Part shown: positions 26,701 to 35,346 of the stretch, piece by piece | Position numbering within the stretch: the stretch's first letter is position 1 | How the letters are laid out: each line of letters opens with the position of its first letter | NCBI GenBank assembly: GCA_024690505.1 | Contig: JAILPA010000098.1 | Span: forward strand, 1 to 42,735 | Length of the DNA: 42,735 nt | Direction of reading: 5' to 3' | Source: Prevotella sp. | Lineage (GTDB): Bacteria; Bacteroidota; Bacteroidia; Bacteroidales; Bacteroidaceae | Position numbers and translations under genes: made by a program | Notes under the pieces: model-generated | The model's input: only the letters and a program-made list of their open reading frames with translations | The model's database searches: none | Told to the model about the DNA's origin: nothing

Positions 26701-28003
26701 TGCCGCCGGTCTCGGTGCTGGCGGTGATGGTGGTGACACCGGGCGCCTTGAAGGTCAGCTGGCCCTCGTCGTCGATGGTAGCCACGGCAGTAGCGGAGCT
26801 GCTATAGGTCACCTCGCGCTTAGTGGGGTTGTAGAGGAAGGGCTCGGCAGTGGTAAAGCCGGCGCCTACCTTGGCCGTTGCTGCTGCCATCTCGGTGACG
26901 GCGGCCTGATCGGTGGGGTCGATGAACATCAGAGGCGGCAACTGGCGGATGACGTAGTTCACTCGCACGGTGTCGCTGTAGAAATACAGACCATTGAGGT
27001 CGCGCACGGCCCACGCATTCAGACGGCAGCTTTCCGTGATGTCCAAAGGAGCAGAATAGGAAATGGCGTCGAGGGGAAGGTTTTCATCGCCGAAGTAGTA
27101 GCGAATGTCGGCATCGGGCGTGGTAGTCGCGAGGGCTACCTGTTGTGCCTCGTCGTAAGTGTCGCCGGCCACGCTCACCGTGGGAGCGGCAGGCTTGTCG
27201 GCAACGGCAACGTTTGCTGCCTCTTCACCGTCGCTAAGGAGGAGCATTCCTCCGTCATAAGAGTATTTGCCGCTCCAGACAAGGTCGGTGAGGGATACCG
27301 AGGAGAAATCGCGGATGGTACGCAAGGCGTCCATCATAAGCGAACAGTTGTCGCTGCCCTTGACGATGGTCAGCGACTGGTCGCCAACGAGCTCGGCCCT
27401 GATGGCGGTGCATGAGTCGGCAGAGGAAATGATGTTGTCGCCGATGAGGCAGATGGTGAGGCTACTCAGCTGGCTGATGATACAGCCACCATCCATGGTT
27501 CTTCCCTCAATCGTAGCGCCGTTCAGGGTCAGAGTGTTCGTCTCGCCGTTGAAGCTCACTTTGCCGTTGCCCAGAACGTTGTTCATGTTGTCGCCGGTGA
27601 CTTCGGTGCCCTGGACGAAAAGCCCGAAAGCACGATAGGTGAAGTTGACCGTGACCTCAACATCGTATTCGTCGGAGGGCATGTCGAACAGCCATGTGTT
27701 TGGCATGTCGCCCTCCGTAATCTCAAGAGGCGTATTGATGGCAGGCGCCTGCCTTCGTGCCTGAGCATTGTTCGCCTCGGTCATCTTCACGGCCGTGACG
27801 CTGGCAACGCTGTAGGCAAGGGCAGGAGTAACGGTAATGGTGCAAACATTTTCAGGACTGATATCCTTCTCCACTTTACCCACCGCCGCCTCGCTGGCTG
27901 CCCCATTCAGCAGGGTTTCGATTGTGACCGTTCCACCCGCCGCCGCTTCTGTGGCACACAGAAGCAGGGCAAGTGCAACGATAGTATTAAGGATTCTTTT
28001 CAT
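23771..28003 (-). CDS. giant secreted surface protein 1 (mosaic: N-terminal domain, three NxLxLNxA modules, chitobiase-like and Ig-like regions, C-terminal tail)
   Basis: 1410 aa; signal peptide MKRILNTIVALALLLCATEAAA; modules such as NNVLGNGKVSFNGETNTLTLNGA; tail VYDLQGRKVNGKLERGLYIVNGNKTVIR. Confidence 0.85.
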   Translation of the reverse strand: MKRILNTIVALALLLCATEAAAGGTVTIETLLNGAASEAAVGKVEKDISPENVCTITVTPALAYSVASVTAVKMTEANNAQARRQAPAINTPLEITEGDMPNTWLFDMPSDEYDVEVTVNFTYRAFGLFVQGTEVTGDNMNNVLGNGKVSFNGETNTLTLNGATIEGRTMDGGCIISQLSSLTICLIGDNIISSADSCTAIRAELVGDQSLTIVKGSDNCSLMMDALRTIRDFSSVSLTDLVWSGKYSYDGGMLLLSDGEEAANVAVADKPAAPTVSVAGDTYDEAQQVALATTTPDADIRYYFGDENLPLDAISYSAPLDITESCRLNAWAVRDLNGLYFYSDTVRVNYVIRQLPPLMFIDPTDQAAVTEMAAATAKVGAGFTTAEPFLYNPTKREVTYSSSATAVATIDDEGQLTFKAPGVTTITASTETGGNYLATSASYILTVEDADPLKPTIVVGNTTDIYADKVLTITQTDAAAGDRIVYTVLNNDTQEGIDETVYSEPVTLNQVGRYTVTARVRRGQLISFGDTIDVYVLREPQFSPEGGNYNRERQVKLTGLPLLPEGEDDYPQAYIKVGDAPSFTRYYNGDAVTVNETTTITAYLMDKNVEGNELRSDDLTATYTFPPVIDIYQVAVNGITVTSLNKDNVLGDATKSVRYDDNTKTLMLNNATVGSNAMATAIQTSMPLLTVHLVGTSTASATAQAFKSTADDAVVAFTTDADKPGKLFIDCATAFTDITPDYGGTMQLADSWITVKPTEYGITVAGVPVTDANRDNVLNDADATVRFDGVKTLILNGAILSSQDIVSSLNELIVYLGGENAISAITSTKQDAALSFITSPNTPGTLDLEHIDFQGFKAPEYMNDLGLVEKKIISSVMLKTITYDEEKEDPVDPITFNQDDFVNKEGGDEKPVNLENTTIGDILYTLPTDTETDGFDGGTSKEDAGINLHVEVTSDDLDAAMNLIPGSTEFADKFKGMTMKIPEGTGKVIIDLQTDEDYILHVKIGNQEPVEITQATRGKVEIPYAVTEPTYVYIYNPAQQPAGARGYRGSHRDKVTSVHVKIYSVDASMSSVVTPNALTSNSSVVDNRVTIIDFSALGISKDDLKDMTHISLSTVNGKPITNLGAGLFSNVIKDRVSYIDLSATAVTDVTANRDAGAFDGFSDYTLIIMPAGNSDGGEDNVVIGGECSSLALGGTNNFETPLDFNAAVAALDRTFTEDQTATVFLPFALSKEQADALGSFHTFKEISGANAVFNEAEPNGTEANKPYIFVPASGVSNFEATNVAVKGLAPDQTSITSGQLIGTYEQIIWDTDQPDIYGFAAEDEGEEVKAGQFVRVAAGASIDPFRAYLKVQAAPARLNVVISGEEGTGIESIASERSTANDVYDLQGRKVNGKLERGLYIVNGNKTVIR

Positions 28004-28015
28004 AATTGGCTTGCT

Positions 28016-30430
28016 TTACTTAACAAACACTTTCTTGCCATTAACAATGACCAGACCCTTGGCTGACGGAGCTATGCGCTGGCCTTGCAGGTTGTAGTAG
28101 AGACCGTTGGGCTGAACAGTGCTAACGACTTCGCTGATGCCGTTGGTCTCGTCGTCAATGACGATTGACAGCGAACGCGACTCGCCTCCATTGACGGCGG
28201 CGTCGAGTACCAGATAGGCACGGTTGGCGGGAATATTGCCGTGGGTGGTCTTCACAAACTCGTTGTTAAAGAGAACGTAGACGGTACCACCGGTGATGGA
28301 AGTAACAGCTTTGGCCGTAGCAGTGCCCTGCAGCAGGTTGTTGGTAAACTCCTGAGCAGCGCCTTCGTAGGCGGCAGCCGTGATGACGTCGGGAACAACC
28401 TCGTCGAATGTCAGCAGGACGCCCACGTTCTGGGGAATGTAGTCTATCTCGTTTACCACAGCCTGGTTATCGGCAACGCCAGTCACGATGTATGCCTTCA
28501 GACCGAAGGGAACCTCCAGATTCTCTTCTGCATAGTAGGAAGCCCATGTGCGATCCTCGTTGAGGACGATGTTCAGCTCGCGGACAATATTGAACATCCT
28601 TGTTACAGTACCCTGATAGTTGCCTATACCTGTAAACGTCATGGTAGCGGTACCAACATTGACGTTGTTCGTGTAAGTCACGTTGTAGTCTACGCCCTCA
28701 TGCAGCTCAGCACCTATTTCTTCATCGTCTGCACCATATAATTCGGGATTTAACGTCTGCTCCTGACCATTATAAATGTTCTCATCGCTCTCAGTCCATA
28801 CCATGCCGTCAGTCAGCATCTTCGGATTGATGACGAGGGTGGAGTTCACTGGAGCAAAGCTGTAGTTGACATCGTCTGAAACAATCTGTACGTAGTAGGT
28901 TTTGGCATCCTGGGCAACCTCAATTTCGTTTTCTCCAGCCTCGCGGTCGTCAGCGGTTAGGTAATAGTGAACCAAGACGGCTATGTTGGCAGCACCTTCA
29001 TAGTTGGTGAACAATTGAGGATTGCCATTATAGATCTCGACCTGCTCTTCGGCGGTAACCACAACCTGGGCAGGCAAAATCTGGAAGGTCTTCGACGGAT
29101 TGGTATCGCCAGCAGTAAAGTTCACACCCTTCGTGGTCAGCGTAACGGTGGCCTGACCCACGTTTATGTCTTCGTCATAAGTAACAATGTACTCAGAAGC
29201 ATCAACGGGATTGCTCTTGAAAGTAACGGTGATAGCAGGCTTAATAGAATTGCCGGTGAACGTCTGGTCTGCGATGTCGGCAATGACAACCTGCGAGAAG
29301 TCGGCTTTGGCAATGCTGAATTCGGTAGTCACCTCAGCACCATTGTAGTTTGCTGTTGCGTCGATGGTGGCCTTGACGATGTAGCGACCAGCTGCGGAGG
29401 GGACGGTAGCGGAGTAATCCGGGGTGTCTGCAAATACTGCGTAGGCATAGGCTACGGTGCCGTTACCCGTGTTGCCGTTCACAGAGGGTGCATTAGCAGC
29501 ATCGCCGTAAGTCCAGCCTTGAAGGTTGACGGTGGGGGTGATGTCGGCCTTGGCCACAGTAAACGTCGAAGTTGCTTCGCCGCTCTGATAGTTGGTCGTC
29601 TCAGCAACAACAGCCTTCACGGTGTGCGTACCGGCATTTTCGGGAACAGTTGTTGTAAACTCTGTGGCGCCTTCTGCCTTGTAAGTGTAGGTCACTGCGC
29701 CTTGACCAAGGTTCCCAATGATGCGGGGAGCATTGACTTCAGAGTTGTATTGGCCGTAGACCCAGTCCTCAACTGCCACAGCCAGGTTGCTGAGCGCAAT
29801 CTTGTTGATGGTAAACGTAGCGGTAGCGGTACCAGTGTAAGTGTTCTTACCTGTGACATAGACAGTCACCGTACCGGCATCGATGTTGTTTTGGTCGTTG
29901 TCGCCATAAACAACGTCGTAGTTGGTAGCAGCAACGGCCTCCTGGCCCAGCATGACACTGGTAATAGCGGGCTCCTTGGCCTCACCATCGTAGTCGAACG
30001 ATGTGGCAGCAATGGTCACGACAGCCGTACTGATGTCGGTGCACTGCTGGAAGTTGGCGATAACCTCAACGTCGTAGTCTTCGTCGGGCATCGTGAAGGT
30101 CCACGTTGTCACACCGCTGGGGTCGGCAGCAGCATCGGTGGCTGTCACTGTCAGCATGTTGTCGAAACCAGGAGCTCGGCGTGCCTGGGCCACATCGCCG
30201 CTCACGGTCTTCTCGGCCGTGATGACACCGATGTAGTAACTGGTGGCTGGGGTAACGGTAATTACACACTGTCCGTTTTCTTGGTTAACCTGAGAGGTCA
30301 CGGTTCCTACCGAGTTGTTTTCTGTGCCGTTCAACATCTTGATGATGTTTACTGTACCACCGGCAAGGGCGTTTGTTGCCATCATCAGTGTGGTAACAAA
30401 CAGGATTAAGGTTTTTTTGTTTAGTTTCAT
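28016..30430 (-). CDS. giant secreted surface protein 2 (MBG-type repeats)
   Basis: 804 aa; several MBG-like modules (YGDAANAPSVNGNTGNGTVAYAY...TVPSAAGRYIVKATIDATANYNGAEVTTEFSIAKA); tail YYNLQGQRIAPSAKGLVIVNGKKVFVK. Confidence 0.85.
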   Translation of the reverse strand: MKLNKKTLILFVTTLMMATNALAGGTVNIIKMLNGTENNSVGTVTSQVNQENGQCVITVTPATSYYIGVITAEKTVSGDVAQARRAPGFDNMLTVTATDAAADPSGVTTWTFTMPDEDYDVEVIANFQQCTDISTAVVTIAATSFDYDGEAKEPAITSVMLGQEAVAATNYDVVYGDNDQNNIDAGTVTVYVTGKNTYTGTATATFTINKIALSNLAVAVEDWVYGQYNSEVNAPRIIGNLGQGAVTYTYKAEGATEFTTTVPENAGTHTVKAVVAETTNYQSGEATSTFTVAKADITPTVNLQGWTYGDAANAPSVNGNTGNGTVAYAYAVFADTPDYSATVPSAAGRYIVKATIDATANYNGAEVTTEFSIAKADFSQVVIADIADQTFTGNSIKPAITVTFKSNPVDASEYIVTYDEDINVGQATVTLTTKGVNFTAGDTNPSKTFQILPAQVVVTAEEQVEIYNGNPQLFTNYEGAANIAVLVHYYLTADDREAGENEIEVAQDAKTYYVQIVSDDVNYSFAPVNSTLVINPKMLTDGMVWTESDENIYNGQEQTLNPELYGADDEEIGAELHEGVDYNVTYTNNVNVGTATMTFTGIGNYQGTVTRMFNIVRELNIVLNEDRTWASYYAEENLEVPFGLKAYIVTGVADNQAVVNEIDYIPQNVGVLLTFDEVVPDVITAAAYEGAAQEFTNNLLQGTATAKAVTSITGGTVYVLFNNEFVKTTHGNIPANRAYLVLDAAVNGGESRSLSIVIDDETNGISEVVSTVQPNGLYYNLQGQRIAPSAKGLVIVNGKKVFVK

Positions 30431-30470
30431 AATGTATTGTGTTTTATTTTGTTTTGTAATGTGAATGATT

Positions 30471-33400
30471 CTATTTAATGATTACCTTTTTGCCGTTCAC
30501 GATGAACAAACCCTTCGTGGGATTCGTCACACGTTGTCCGTTGAGATTGTAAACGCCCTCCTTGCTCTTCGGAGAGGGCAAGGTGGTGAGGCTGCCAATG
30601 CCCGTCACGGCCTCGTCGAAGCTGATGGCAAGACGTGAGCCTGCGCTGACTGTGGTGGCGAGGGGCAGGTAGCAGCGGCCTGCGGCAATGGTGCCACTGG
30701 TTGCTTTGACGAAGTTGTCGTTATAGAGCACGTAGACGCTCGTGCTGGCAGAGGCAAGGCTCGACACTGCTGTTGCGGCCGTAGTGGCGACCAGCTTGTT
30801 TGCAGAGAACGTGGTGGTCTGGCCTTCGTATGCAAAGGTGGTGTATTGCTCTGCACCTGCACCTTGCTCTTCTTTATACAGCAGCACGCCTATGCCCTGG
30901 GGCAGGTATTCTACCTGCTGGACAGTGGCCTCATTGTCGCTCACGCCAGTAACGATATAGGCAGTCAGTTCCTCCGGCACTTCCTGGTTGACCGGGGCGG
31001 CGTAAGTAGCCCAGTGGCGTTCACCAAAGGCTATACTTATATTATATACGTCCTTAATGGTGACCGAGAGCACGGGAAGGTACTCATTTTCCTCTTGGCC
31101 AGGCGTACACAATCCGTTAGACTCAGGGTCGTACGTTGCTGCCCCATCAGAGAGCAAGGTCAGATTGTTGCCCGTGGCGTTGCCAATATCGTTGACGCCG
31201 TTGACTTGGCTGAAACCAGAGGAGATGACGGTTTCCTCTTCGGTACTTATCGTCAGCGAGCATGGCTGAGCATCGCCCTTGGCGAAGGTAAGCGTGGGAT
31301 GAGACTCATAGCCATTGTAGCGGATAGCTTCGCAGCCACCATTGCTTTCAATCGTGTTGGCTCCAATCAGGCTGATGGTCAGATTGGCCGTTCCCATATA
31401 ATCGATGGCAGGCCGCTCTTCGGCAACAGAGATGGAAGCGTTGTTCAGTGTCAGCGTGTTAGTCTCGTTGTTAAAGCTTACCTTTCCATCGCCCAGCACA
31501 TTCGTTGCGTTCAGTTGCGATACGAGAACGCCATCCACTTCGATGTTATAGCTCGGCACTCTTGTCAGGGCTACGCTTATCGGAACGATTGAGAACTCCT
31601 GGTTGGAAGAGAAGTAGAGTTGTATGTACTCGGAAGTAACGGTAGACGTCAGAGGTATCTCGATGATACCATCAGCATCGGCCGTTGTCAGGGAGATGGC
31701 ATCTGAGTAGTTTATTCCGTCTGATTGCCACGAGTATAGCTCTGTCTGCTCGTTATAAGCGAATTTCATGTCCTTCACTTGTACAGTCACTGCCGTGTTT
31801 TCACAGGTACCCCAGTCGAACTGGAACGTTACCTTGTTGATGAGTGATGGATTTGCAAGATCACTCGGCCAGAGGCTAGCCGTTGCAGTTGTCTCACCTT
31901 GTGATAACACCTTAACATATAATGGATTTTCATGGCTCAACTCTGCGTGGGAACCTCTGAAGGAGCTGTTATTCGTGTACATAAAATCAGAGTCATCCTC
32001 ATCATTGACTACCGACACGAATCCACTGATTCTCGTAACATTAAAAGTCGTGGTGGAAGGAACGCCAATTGTAATATCGTTTAATGCCAATCCGTTCTGA
32101 CAGCTTATGGCTGTGGAGTTTGACATGTGACCGTAAACCCCTAGATTCTCATCATCGTAAGGAATGCTGTAAGATACCATCTCGCCAGGCAGGGACTCGC
32201 TGGTGGTAAAGGTCAGCGTGGTGCTTTCGTCAAGGAACTCGAAGGCGTACATGCCGCTGCCTCCAATCTGATTATATCCTATGAGGTGAACCGTGAGAGC
32301 ATTGATGGTCTCACCAATAATAAACGAAGAACCGTTCATGTCTGCGACAGATGCACTCTTCAGTGTCAGCGTTCCGTTGCCGTTGTAGCTGACCGACGAG
32401 AAATCGTCGCCCAGCACATTGGCTTTGTTTTCTGCCGTCACTTGTTTGTAGTAAGCAACACTATAGTCTGAATGGTCAAGCACCCAAATGGGATAAACGG
32501 CAGTTGTGGTCAGTGTCAGCTGCGTGACAACGTCTTCTCCGTTGGCACTTTGGGGCAAATGTGTTTGCTCATTCAACTTGAAGCCCGGCGAAGACTCTGA
32601 CGTCAGGTTGAAACTACCGAAGTCGACTGAGGCGAATCCCGTGATGACGCCATCGCTGTTGGAGATTGCCAATGATCCTGATCCAGTGAACGACAATGTG
32701 CCGTTATCGCTTCCATCGTAGTAGATGCCGCCATCGACGGTGTTCGTGCCCGTCAGGTTGATGGTCAGGTTGTCCAGCTCGCTGTTGATAGACAGCGACT
32801 CCCATTCTGAAGACAGATTCACGCCGTTCAGCGTCAGTGTGTTCGTCTCTAAGTTGAAGCTGGCTTTGCCGTTGTTGACTATGTCGTCAGCTAAGATGTT
32901 TGCTGCATTTCCTGAGTTAACGGGCACGTTGCCCACTATGAGGTGATAATCAGCCAGGCTGATTTCAAGATATGGAACGTAGTCGCCATCTTCTCCTTCC
33001 GATGTGCCCAGACCGTTGATATAATTCACGGTATGGCCCGTAGATACATCGTCGTAGAGTATCAGCTTGCCAGCATCATTCACGGTCGTTGTGAAAGTTG
33101 CGGTGTAGTTTTCACCTCCAGCATCGCTCTTGGCCAGGAACGATGAATAGCCTCTTATTTCATTGTCGCCCACCAAGCTGATGGTCAAATTGCCGATTCC
33201 GTTGGTGATAAAGGGCGGCACGATCTCAGAGTCATTGTTCTGAGAGGAATAATTGTTGAGGGTCACGGTGTTGTTGCCGTCAAAGCTGACGAAGCCGTCA
33301 TTATAGCTAACAATTTGCTCGGCATTTACCGAATTTGCCTGTGTTCCTTCTACCCACAAATTGTAAAATGTCACGTTAGCTATTATTATCGCTGAGTTTT

Positions 33401-34358
33401 TCGCTTCTGCAAAGGGGCTACCGTCTGTCGCTGTATCCAAGTCGGTGGAAATGTTGCTCTCAGTAAATCCGTTGATGAGATAATCTGTGGATGAGTTTCC
33501 TGTATTCCACTTAGCCTTGATTGTTGCGCCGTCTTGCAACACGAGGTTCAGGCTGCTGTTCTCACCGCTTGCACCTGTGTACTGGAACACCATGCAGTTG
33601 GAAATGGGTGATTCCATAATTATTTCATTGCTACCGCTTGCCACGATATTCAAGTTAGCCAGATTGCTTTTGACTAAATTGTAGGCAGCATAATCGGTCT
33701 GGAATTCTGTGAAAGTCAACGTATTGGTGTCCTTGTTGAAATTAAGATTTCCGCCCGATGCGTACTCGTCCAGGTTGCTGTCGTCAATGGGTTCGCCAGC
33801 CACCCAAACGTATGGCTTTGAGATATGACAATACCAAAGGCTATTCACGTCGATGCCTGTAGTATAGACCCAATAGTTTGAATTGCCTTCACTAAATTCT
33901 ATCGAATACCAGTAAACATCGTTGAGTTTGTTGTTCGACGATGTTGCATGAGCACTCAGTGATGCACCGATGTTATCTGTGCTCACAGTCAATGTCGGGC
34001 TCTGTTCTGCACCGGTGTATTCGAAGAGAGTGGCTTTTTCTTGCTCCGTATTAACGGTGAATACTGAAGAGCCGACGAGATGCAGGTTCAGGTTTGTGAT
34101 GGACGAAGTGATGGTGCCATTAACCTGAGCGTTGTTGAGCGTCAGCGTGTTTGTAGAGGAGTCAAACGTGACGGTAGGTGTTCCATTGTCACCCATCACG
34201 TTGGTTGCATTATTGCTCGTAACAGCGACGCCTCCTATGGTGATGCCATAGTCCGTCTGTGCCCATGACCCAAGTGGTAGGAGCAGCAAGGCAAACAGCA
34301 AGTAGAGCCATCTTGGCCTTCTTGTCGGGTCTTGTTGATAGAGTAATCGTTTTCTCAT
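30471..34358 (-). CDS. giant secreted surface protein 3 (about six NxLTLNNA repeat modules)
   Basis: Start taken as MRKRLLYQQDPTRRPRWLYLLFALLLLPLGSWAQ; repeats such as ATNVLGDGKVSFNNETNTLTLNNASIS; tail VYNLNGQRVTNPTKGLFIVNGKKVIIK. Confidence 0.85.
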   Translation of the reverse strand: MRKRLLYQQDPTRRPRWLYLLFALLLLPLGSWAQTDYGITIGGVAVTSNNATNVMGDNGTPTVTFDSSTNTLTLNNAQVNGTITSSITNLNLHLVGSSVFTVNTEQEKATLFEYTGAEQSPTLTVSTDNIGASLSAHATSSNNKLNDVYWYSIEFSEGNSNYWVYTTGIDVNSLWYCHISKPYVWVAGEPIDDSNLDEYASGGNLNFNKDTNTLTFTEFQTDYAAYNLVKSNLANLNIVASGSNEIIMESPISNCMVFQYTGASGENSSLNLVLQDGATIKAKWNTGNSSTDYLINGFTESNISTDLDTATDGSPFAEAKNSAIIIANVTFYNLWVEGTQANSVNAEQIVSYNDGFVSFDGNNTVTLNNYSSQNNDSEIVPPFITNGIGNLTISLVGDNEIRGYSSFLAKSDAGGENYTATFTTTVNDAGKLILYDDVSTGHTVNYINGLGTSEGEDGDYVPYLEISLADYHLIVGNVPVNSGNAANILADDIVNNGKASFNLETNTLTLNGVNLSSEWESLSINSELDNLTINLTGTNTVDGGIYYDGSDNGTLSFTGSGSLAISNSDGVITGFASVDFGSFNLTSESSPGFKLNEQTHLPQSANGEDVVTQLTLTTTAVYPIWVLDHSDYSVAYYKQVTAENKANVLGDDFSSVSYNGNGTLTLKSASVADMNGSSFIIGETINALTVHLIGYNQIGGSGMYAFEFLDESTTLTFTTSESLPGEMVSYSIPYDDENLGVYGHMSNSTAISCQNGLALNDITIGVPSTTTFNVTRISGFVSVVNDEDDSDFMYTNNSSFRGSHAELSHENPLYVKVLSQGETTATASLWPSDLANPSLINKVTFQFDWGTCENTAVTVQVKDMKFAYNEQTELYSWQSDGINYSDAISLTTADADGIIEIPLTSTVTSEYIQLYFSSNQEFSIVPISVALTRVPSYNIEVDGVLVSQLNATNVLGDGKVSFNNETNTLTLNNASISVAEERPAIDYMGTANLTISLIGANTIESNGGCEAIRYNGYESHPTLTFAKGDAQPCSLTISTEEETVISSGFSQVNGVNDIGNATGNNLTLLSDGAATYDPESNGLCTPGQEENEYLPVLSVTIKDVYNISIAFGERHWATYAAPVNQEVPEELTAYIVTGVSDNEATVQQVEYLPQGIGVLLYKEEQGAGAEQYTTFAYEGQTTTFSANKLVATTAATAVSSLASASTSVYVLYNDNFVKATSGTIAAGRCYLPLATTVSAGSRLAISFDEAVTGIGSLTTLPSPKSKEGVYNLNGQRVTNPTKGLFIVNGKKVIIK

Positions 34359-34492
34359 TATGGTTAATTGTTCTGTTGTTAATTCTTGATGGGCTTCTTC
34401 TTCCATCGCTTTCCCCTGTAGGGCTCAGTAATCAGTGTGCCCGTTTCTGCGTGGTGGGTGAGCGAAGCCTCTGCCTTACACCCGAGGTTCAA

Positions 34493-34540
34493 GGCATGAA
34501 AGGCGATGCCAAAATGAGCCGTAGCCTCGCCTTTCGTGCC
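34493..34540. other. hairpin between the STAS gene and surface protein 3
   Basis: GGCATGAAAGGCGA (34493-34506) and TCGCCTTTCGTGCC (34527-34540): 14-bp inverted repeat with one mismatch/wobble. Confidence 0.7.
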
Positions 34541-34556
34541 GACATCTTTTCAGATT

Positions 34557-34865
34557 TTAGTTTTTCTGCTCCACGGTCATGAACTTGGTGAAGCCGGTCA
34601 TGGCCAGCACCTTGTAGATTTCCGGGCTGACGTTGGTCATCTTGAACTTGCCCTTCTTCATCATCACGGTGCGCATGGTCTTCTGTATGATGCGCAGTCC
34701 CGAGCTGGCCATGTAGTTCAGTTCTGTGCAGTCCATTTCCAGGTCCATGCCAGCATCTTGCAGTGCGGGCTCAATGTCTTTTTCAAACTGTCCGGCATTG
34801 ATGGTGTCAATGCGCTTGTCGGTCTTGATGATGGTCTTGCCACCTTCTTTGATAATCTCTGTCAT
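34557..34865 (-). CDS. STAS-domain protein (anti-sigma factor antagonist-like)
   Basis: RIDTINAGQFEKDIEPAL...LEMDCTELNYMASSGLRIIQKTMRTVMMKKGKFKMTNVSPEIYKVLAMTGFTKFM; STAS S/SSGL motif. Confidence 0.87.
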   Translation of the reverse strand: MTEIIKEGGKTIIKTDKRIDTINAGQFEKDIEPALQDAGMDLEMDCTELNYMASSGLRIIQKTMRTVMMKKGKFKMTNVSPEIYKVLAMTGFTKFMTVEQKN

Positions 34866-34910
34866 ATTCGCAATAGTTTGTGTTCTTGTTGATACTGTTT
34901 TCTGAAAATA

Positions 34911-35327
34911 TTAGTTGCTGATTTCTTTCTTCATCGTGAGCAGGTTCTTGCCCTCCAGTCGTTGGTAGGTGACGTTGTTCATTATGTTTTTCACGATGAA
35001 GATGCCCATTCCTCCCAGTCCTTCGCGGTCGATAGGATTGATGTCTACATTGGCATCTTCCTTCAGTGTGGGGTCGAATTCGCGACCTTGGTCGCTGAGC
35101 ACGAAGGTCAGTTCCTTGCCATCGCTTTCGGCAGTCAGCTCGATACTGGCCTCGGTTCCTTCCGGGTATGCATAGAAGATGATATTCGACACCATCTCCT
35201 CCATCACCAGATTCAGATTCATCTGGAGTTCCATGTCGAGGCCCAGTTCTTCGCCTATCTCCTCGACGAACTGTGCCACGTGCTCCAGTTCTTCTACTTT
35301 GTTCTTGATGCGAATCTCTTTTTTCAT
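34911..35327 (-). CDS. RsbW-like ATP-binding (GHKL) anti-sigma kinase-like protein
   Basis: LVMEEMVSNIIFYAYPEG (N box), LSDQGREFDP (G1), GGMGIFIVKNIMNNVTYQR (G2); start at MKKEIRIKNK. Confidence 0.87.
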   Translation of the reverse strand: MKKEIRIKNKVEELEHVAQFVEEIGEELGLDMELQMNLNLVMEEMVSNIIFYAYPEGTEASIELTAESDGKELTFVLSDQGREFDPTLKEDANVDINPIDREGLGGMGIFIVKNIMNNVTYQRLEGKNLLTMKKEISN

Positions 35328-35346
35328 GTCATATAGTACTTGGTTT

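Noticed and set aside
28967-30409. 480-aa plus-strand ORF
   Set aside because: Antisense to surface protein 2; no recognisable motifs.
34359-34556. Possible small coding segment (…GEATAHFGIAFHALNLGCKAEASLTHHAETGTLITEPYRGKRWKKKPIKN) on the minus strand
   Set aside because: Open frame without a start codon that overlaps a hairpin; could be a gene remnant but cannot be supported.
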